DNA of 64,000 bases from [Phialemoniopsis] sp. UDSM-2020 (taxonomy: Eukaryota; Ascomycota; Sordariomycetes; Thyridiales; Thyridiaceae). The notes beneath the pieces were generated by a model that saw only the letters and a program-made list of their open reading frames with translations, had not been told where the DNA came from and did not search any database. Positions within the stretch are counted from its first letter, which is position 1, and every line of letters begins with the position of its first letter. The translations under genes were made by a program, and so were the position numbers. The stretch is taken from NCBI GenBank assembly GCA_018873225.1, contig JAEILZ010000001.1, positions 6,076,001 through 6,140,000 on the forward strand, in the 5' to 3' direction. Shown one piece after another: positions 58,419 through 64,000 of this stretch.

Positions 58419-60235
58419 ATGTCTCTTGTGGCGTTGAATGACGACTCCAGGTAAGCTTCCATATGCATCAATGCGATTCGCTCTTCAAGACTAACGTCAA
58501 GTGAAGCACGAGCGTCACCCTCGACACGCTGCGGGAAGTAGCTGCGAGGAATGGCATCACAATCCCAGAGCATGACATCGACGGGTACCTGGCAGTCTTG
58601 CAATCTGCGGAGCTGACGGCAGCGACAGTCGATGCGCTGCCCGACTACCTCGACGAGCGGCTGCTCCCGACGCCCACAGTCGGGGGCAAGCGCGAATACT
58701 CTCGCCCTGAGGACAATGACATGAACGCATGGAGTCACAAGACGGACTTGGTCGCGGTCAATCCATCTTCAAATCTGCTCAAGGGCCGCAAACTCCTGGT
58801 CAAGGACAACATGTCTCTCGGGGGCGTCCCATTCACATGCGGCACGTTCCCCGAGCTGAACTCGGAAAGCCGCAACGGCAAACACCCGCTGTCACCGATC
58901 GACGCGATGGTCGTGAAGCGCCTGCTCGACCAGGGCATCACGATTGCGGGGACGGCAACGTGCGAGAATTACTCGCTCACGCCCATGTCTTACACCTCTG
59001 TCAATGGCCCGGTCCACAACCCTTGGCTACGCAAATACAACGCAGGAGGCAGCAGCAGTGGCGCAGCTTGCCTGCTAGGCCTGCGACTGGCGAGAAAAGC
59101 AGGCGTACCTGGCCTGGAGCACGCCGGTGAGGACATCGACATGGCTCTGGGCGGCGACCAGGCTGGTTCGATCCGGTGCCCGGCAGCCTACTGCGGTGTC
59201 TACGGAATGAAGCCGACGCATGGCTTGGTGCCTTATACGGGTATCGCTGGCCTACATCCCATGATCGACCACGCAGGCCCTTTGGCCTTGAAGCTAGACG
59301 ACATCGCGCTGCTGTTGCAAGCGGTCTCTGGCTACGACGGGATGGACGGGCGCATGGCGCCAGAGACGCCCCTAAGAGAAAATGTGCTACAATACTACGA
59401 CGAGCTGCAGGCATTCACCGCATCACTACAAGCCGGTCAGGAGAGGAGACCTCTGCGCGTCGGCATCATCAGCGAGTCTCTGACGGCACCCTACACATCG
59501 CCCGAGGTCGCAGCCGTGGTACGCGACGCGGCCTTTGAGCACTTCACCGCCGCCGGCGCGGAGGTGTCAGAGGTCTCGGTCCCGATGCACCTCATCGGCC
59601 CGCAGATCTGGACCGCCTCGTGCCGGAACAACCTCGGCCTGCTGGGCGCGGGCTCGCGCATCCCCGACATCCTCACGCACAGCCTGCCGCAGTGGGCGCC
59701 GCGCTGGCCGCCCGACCAGGCCATGTTCGACATCCTGACGCACTACAACCCGGCCGTGATCCACGTCATCTTTGGCGAGACGCTGCTCGGCCAGCGCTTC
59801 GGCCCGGAGGTCCAGGCCAAGGCGCACCGGCACGTCTTCCAGCTGCGCAGGGCGTACGACGACGCGTTTGCCGGGGGCTACGACGTGCTCGTCACGCCCA
59901 CGGCGCCGACGGTCGCGCCGCCGCACCCGGACATGAGGCCCGCGGCCGAGGGCGGCAGCACGGTGCTCGACAAGGCCAAGCTGGCGCTGGGCGCCATGAA
60001 CAACACGTGCCAGTTCAACGCGACGGGGCACCCGGCGCTGAGCGTGCCGTGCGGCTGGGCCACCGCTAGCGACGGTCAGAGCAAGCTGCCGGTGGGGATG
60101 CAGGTCGTTGGCAGGCGGTGGGACGACCTTGGCGTGCTCAAGGCGGCCAGGGTCTTTGAGATCGGAGGGGGCGGGCTTGGGGCGTGGCCAGGCGCGGGCG
60201 AAAAAGTCCGCGCCGCCAACTTGGGGAAGCTGTAG
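58419..60235 (+). CDS. Amidase (amidase-signature family)
   Basis: Two exons: a 32-nt first exon from the ATG at 58419 (MSLVALNDDS) and 58507-60235, giving 586 residues; the 56-nt intron is in phase. The Ser-cisSer-Lys triad is complete: Lys in LLVKDNMSLGG, cis-Ser and the Gly/Ser-rich loop in YNAGGSSSGAA, and nucleophilic Ser in GGDQAGSIRCPAAYCG. The family hydrolyses small amides, including acetamide and carboxamides, to acid and ammonia. The last 550 nt are much more GC-rich than the first part, with almost all codons ending in G or C. It is likely cytosolic. It sits in the regulator-transporter-dehydratase module, so release of ammonia and an acid is plausible. Confidence 0.92.
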
Positions 60236-60665
60236 ATTTGGCGTGGCATAAATTGGAGATCGGAACATAGCGAAGCCAAAAATCTGATTGCTCAATTGTC
60301 ATTACGTTCTCGCCCCGTGCCTTGAAGAATCTGCTCTGGTCCTGTCCGTATGCAGGGACCACGCTTGCCATCACCTGGTCCCCATCCTCTCCAGTCTGCT
60401 GGGTCCTGGCATCTCTAGCGGGCGAAGACGAGCCCTGCGCATAACGGCTAACGGAAAACGGAGTCCGCAATCCCGCTTTGTGGGCTACGGGCGGAATCCG
60501 TCCTTTCGGTCGGAATCCTCCCTTCGATCACTGGCCTTCGGGACCCTCCGTCGCCTTTGAACGGACATCCTTGCACGGTGGACTAAAAGAGCACGATTCG
60601 TGAGCCAATGATCATCGACTTATTTGTGTATCCATCTGCATTGAACCCCGCGACATAGGACCACC
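60236..60665. promoter_or_regulatory. Promoter of the dehydratase with repeated CGG-N3-CCG elements
   Basis: CGGAGTCCG lies at 60459-60467, CGGAATCCG at 60492-60500, and a shortened CGGAATCC at 60511-60518. Within about 60 nt these are three inverted CGG/CCG half-sites at matching spacing, 148-207 nt upstream of the ATG at 60666. Zn2Cys6 dimers commonly bind such pairs; which factor binds here is not known. Confidence 0.55.
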
Positions 60666-62711
60666 ATGCCTCTCGCACATCATCGATCCCCACCTATGCT
60701 GTGCGGTACCGGTCGTATATTGACTTTCTTATCGGCTTCCACCAGAGCTCGAGCTGTCGCTTCCGGGAGGTCATTCGCACATTCACAGCTTCGGAGAAAA
60801 TCAAACATGTCGGGCTCAAATCCAGGCGACGGCTCCAATGCCAAAGCGGCAGCGCTCTCGGACTATGACCTCAATACGCCCATCAACAGCGAGCAGGGAG
60901 GTTTGCGATCCAACCTGCCTGGCTATGGCGACACACATTTCAGTCTGTTCCTTCGAAAGGTCTTCATCAAGGCCCTGGGTTACACGGACGAGTCTTTAAG
61001 TAAACCCATCATTGGCATCATCAACACATTCTCCTCGTTCAACCCCTGCCATGCCCAAGTACCACAGCTCATCGAGGCGGCCAAGCGCGGCATCCTGCTG
61101 GCGGGAGGTCTGCCAATGGAGTTCCCCACGATCAGCATCCACGAGGGCTTCTCCAACCCGACCAGCATGTACCTACGGAACCTCATGAGCATGGACACCG
61201 AGGAGATGGTCAAGGCGCAGCCAGTGGATGCGGTCATCATGATCGGCGGCTGCGACAAGACCGTGCCAGCGCAGCTCATGGGTGGCATCTCGGCGAACAA
61301 GCCGTTCCTGCCCTTGATCACGGGTCCCATGATGCCCGGTTCGGTGAAGGGAGCTCGTGTCGGAGCTTGCACGGACTGCAGGAATAATTGGGCAAAGTAC
61401 CGCGCCGGTGCGATCGACATTGAGGATATCATGGACATCAACGAGGAGCTCGCGCCCACGGCGGGCACCTGCGGTGTCATGGGCACTGCCAGTACCATGG
61501 CGTGCATCACAGCTGGCCTGGGTCTGATTGACCTGAAGGCGGGTGCCACCAGCCCTGCAGTCTCGTCCACGAGGTTGCGGGTGGCCGAGAACACCGGCAA
61601 GAACGCAGTGGCCATCCTCCAGGACAAGGAAGCCTTCAAGCCGCAGAAGCTTCTCACGTACGAGAACTTCATCAACGCCATCACGGTGCTACAGGCGACC
61701 GGAGGCAGCACAAACGCCATTGTGCACCTCATGGCCATCATCAACCGGCACCCGGACGTCAGAGGCCGCATCACGCTCAAGACCTTTGACGACATAGGCA
61801 GAAAGACCCCTCTGCTCGTCGACCTGAAGCCCAGCGGCGACAACTACATGACCGACTTCCACAACGCCGGAGGCATGCTGGCGCTCATGCACACACTGCG
61901 GCCGCTGCTTCACCTAGACGCGCGGACGTACACCGGCCAGACTCTTGGCGAGATGCTCGACGCGACACCCTTTCAGACGTTTGACTATTCCAGGCGCATC
62001 GTCCGTTCATTGGATGACCCTCTCCACCCGAGCTCCAGCCTGGCTGTCCTTTACGGTAACCTAGCACCCGATGGTGCGGTGATGAAGGCCAGTGCATCGA
62101 AGGACAAGCGACTGCTTCAGCACCGCGGCAAGGCGTGTGTGTTCAAGAACAGTCGGGACCTGAGCGCACGCATCGATTCCGACGACCTTGATGTCACGGC
62201 AGATTCCATTCTGGTGCTGCAAGGCATTGGCCCGGTGGGTAACCCCGGCATGCCTGAGGCAGGCCTCATTCCCATCCCTCGGAAGCTTGGCAGACAAGGT
62301 GTCATGGATATGCTGCGTATCAGCGACGGCCGTATGAGTGGCACCGCTGGAGGCACGATTGTTCTCCACGTGTCACCTGAGGCCGCTGACCCAGAGTCAG
62401 TCCTCGGCATCGTTCAGGATGGCGATTACATCAGCTGCAACGTCGAAGAGAGGACACTGCACCTGGAAGTAGAGAAGGAGGAGATTGACAGGAGGATAGC
62501 AGAGAGGGAGCAGAAGAAGGCGTCGAAACGCAAGGCTAGCAAAGGAAAGGGAGCCGCAGACGTGGAGCGAGACCCATGGCGGACCAGGAGGACTGAGCGT
62601 GGGTACAGAGGCTTGTACGAGAGGCATGTTAACCAAGCACACAAGGGCTGTGACTTTGATTTCTTGACAGCCGATGGGCCTCGCCCTGGAGTGGAGGAAG
62701 ATTCCGAGTAA
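60666..62711 (+). CDS. IlvD/Edd-family dehydratase (sugar-acid type)
   Basis: Single exon, 681 residues. The first 47 residues (to the alternative ATG at 60807) are rich in Arg, Ser and Ala and poor in acid, like a mitochondrial presequence. The core matches the dihydroxy-acid dehydratase superfamily: INTFSSFNPCHAQVPQL, IGGCDKTVPAQLMGG, GTCGVMGTASTMACI, ATGGSTNAIVHLMAI and ISDGRMSGTAGGTIVLHVSP, with three Cys fit to bind an Fe-S cluster. TCGVMGTASTM resembles pentonate (arabonate/xylonate) dehydratases more than the valine-pathway ILV3 enzyme. It would dehydrate an aldonic acid to a 2-keto-3-deoxy acid. A Lys-rich insert (REQKKASKRKASKGKG) near the C-terminus is unusual. Confidence 0.9.
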   Translation: MPLAHHRSPPMLCGTGRILTFLSASTRARAVASGRSFAHSQLRRKSNMSGSNPGDGSNAKAAALSDYDLNTPINSEQGGLRSNLPGYGDTHFSLFLRKVFIKALGYTDESLSKPIIGIINTFSSFNPCHAQVPQLIEAAKRGILLAGGLPMEFPTISIHEGFSNPTSMYLRNLMSMDTEEMVKAQPVDAVIMIGGCDKTVPAQLMGGISANKPFLPLITGPMMPGSVKGARVGACTDCRNNWAKYRAGAIDIEDIMDINEELAPTAGTCGVMGTASTMACITAGLGLIDLKAGATSPAVSSTRLRVAENTGKNAVAILQDKEAFKPQKLLTYENFINAITVLQATGGSTNAIVHLMAIINRHPDVRGRITLKTFDDIGRKTPLLVDLKPSGDNYMTDFHNAGGMLALMHTLRPLLHLDARTYTGQTLGEMLDATPFQTFDYSRRIVRSLDDPLHPSSSLAVLYGNLAPDGAVMKASASKDKRLLQHRGKACVFKNSRDLSARIDSDDLDVTADSILVLQGIGPVGNPGMPEAGLIPIPRKLGRQGVMDMLRISDGRMSGTAGGTIVLHVSPEAADPESVLGIVQDGDYISCNVEERTLHLEVEKEEIDRRIAEREQKKASKRKASKGKGAADVERDPWRTRRTERGYRGLYERHVNQAHKGCDFDFLTADGPRPGVEEDSE

Positions 62712-64000
62712 AGGAAGAAGGTAGATCCTATTGACATCATGTTGAGGAGCTTGCGGCCCGACGATGGCGATTCAGAAATGATCTTCGTGCCCAAACACTC
62801 CCATGCGGCTTCTAGTGGCGCTACAACCTACTATTGCAAACATCCACGAGAATGCTGTGGGTGTGCTGGGCGCTACCCAACAAGGCTGTGCTGTAACCGT
62901 CTGTCCTCTCCGGGCGAGCTTCGTCCCGTACACACACCATAGCCACCTAGCAACAGGTCAGGCGGGCTCAATCAACATGTCGGGTCGTACTGGCACCCAT
63001 GGAATGCTGTCGATTTGTATGGTATGGAAGACTGCATTGCATTTGAGATATTCTTCTTAGATAGGCTCGTTCGGTGAATCTTACCACGTTTAGTAGCTTC
63101 ATGGCGACAATTTCGATCATTGGGTATCATCAGCCGCTACTGCAGGTGCATGCACGCCATGGGAGCCCAATATAACAGCCAATAATCAAAGCAACTCCGA
63201 GAAAAGTGGCTGCAAGGAGGACACCTGAAAGTGCTACTGTCACATTGACGCTGCCCGACCATGTATGGGAAGGCTTCCAATAACAATGTCTTGATTCGAA
63301 TGCATGTGATGACAATTGCATTTGCAACTTCACAGTGCTAAATCGGGTAAACGTCGCGTGCCGCAGCATCAGTAGCAGGGCAATACATCATTGCCAAAAT
63401 AGGAATTCGTATTTTGCGGCGACACAACGATCACCGCATACTGTGGAAGCGGCTCTCCATCGCGAGGCATGCTCAAGCTGTGTGACATGCCAAACATACA
63501 TGAAGTGGGGTTCTGCCGCCATCCTGGCCCATCAAAGTGCATTAAAGCAGCCATTCATGGGTCCGATTTCAACTCATCTCTACTAAGTATGGAGTGTGGG
63601 GTTAGGTCTCACTTCATATTAAGGGGAAAACACACGGCTGGGTGCTGAAGAATGCTGTGTCTCTATCACTATCACTAATGCACGTCATATCCTCTTGTTT
63701 AGCCCGTTTTGTTTTCTTGATTGACCATATGCAAGTTATTATGCTAAATGAGGGCCGTGGACCCCTTTCCCCTCCCCCACGGATTACTCCACATCTATGA
63801 AACTCACATCTTAAGCCTTGAAAAGGAAAGCTCACGGGAACTGACCCCGCTCCAACCCCCGGCCTGCGTCACTTGATGTTGGTCTGGCTCACTATTACTT
63901 GTGCCCCCTAGAATGGTTGTCAATGGTGGCATTGCAGCAGTTCAAGGCGTACTCGCCTACCGGAAGTCGGTATTCGAAAAGAATCACGAAGGAACAGTGG
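62712..64000. other. Terminal stretch, no gene seen
   Basis: 1.3 kb. A minus-strand frame at 63130-63369 has one hydrophobic segment (VALSGVLLAATFLGVALIIG) but no context. An ATG at 63909 opens a frame that runs out of the window after about 30 codons and could be the start of a gene; I cannot support it. Confidence 0.45.

Noticed and set aside
59567..60295. 242-codon antisense frame in the amidase
   Set aside because: Low-complexity Arg/Ala/Val product caused by GC-rich codons; the sense strand carries the complete amidase triad.
63130..63369. Small minus-strand membrane protein
   Set aside because: One hydrophobic segment and no promoter, partner or family signal; chance frame is more likely.
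63909..64000. Frame opening at the right edge
   Set aside because: Only about 30 codons are visible and no motif can be recognised; possible but unsupported.

Overview
The window is nuclear DNA of a filamentous ascomycete (Pezizomycotina; probably a Sordariomycete, but that rank is a guess). The evidence is gene architecture and content. Most genes are split by one to seven introns of about 49-95 nt with GT or GC donors, AG acceptors and CTAAC/CTGAC-like branch sites. The families are typical of moulds: Zn2Cys6 regulators, Dal5-like and sugar MFS transporters, a microsomal P450, a GMC oxidoreductase, a WSC protein and a starch-active AA13 LPMO. There is no operon structure and no recognisable rRNA, tRNA, CRISPR or transposon. 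I worked the splice structures out by hand from reading frames and checked most for phase.

Layout: (1) 1-9.3 kb holds the 3' end of an ATP-grasp ligase, a divergent Hsp70-like ATPase, and two copies of a tail-to-tail pair of unknown genes (A1/B1 at 4.6-6.7 kb, A2/B2 at 7.5-9.3 kb). (2) 9.5-15.8 kb holds a Zn2Cys6 regulator divergent from a cytochrome P450, then a DHA1-type MFS exporter. (3) 16.5-25.1 kb looks like a catabolic block: Zn2Cys6 regulator, Dal5-like transporter, beta-hydroxyacid dehydrogenase and aldehyde dehydrogenase. The transporter and dehydrogenase diverge from one promoter carrying CGG/CCG inverted sites. (4) 25.2-35.1 kb holds secreted and hydrolytic enzymes: AA13 LPMO with CBM20, a prolyl-oligopeptidase-family peptidase, a secreted alpha/beta hydrolase and a GMC oxidoreductase. 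(5) 35.7-45.5 kb holds a sugar transporter, a Zn2Cys6 regulator, an AtuA(DUF1446)-DUF4387 fusion protein and a divergent Dal5-like transporter. (6) 45.9-62.7 kb holds a GPI-type WSC protein, an NtaA-like FMN monooxygenase, two Dal5-like transporters, a Zn2Cys6 regulator, an amidase and an IlvD/Edd sugar-acid-type dehydratase. The last gene has CGG-N3-CCG repeats in its promoter.

Read together, this is a nutrient-acquisition region: six MFS transporters and four Zn2Cys6 regulators interleaved with oxidoreductases, hydrolases and dehydratases, in three or four transporter-regulator-enzyme modules. No substrate can be named from sequence alone. Two transporter genes carry what look like single-base lesions: a frameshift near 19725 and a missing acceptor AG at 36601-36602. 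Some modules may therefore be decaying, or the assembly has errors there. The least explained part is the duplicated A/B pair at 4.6-9.3 kb.
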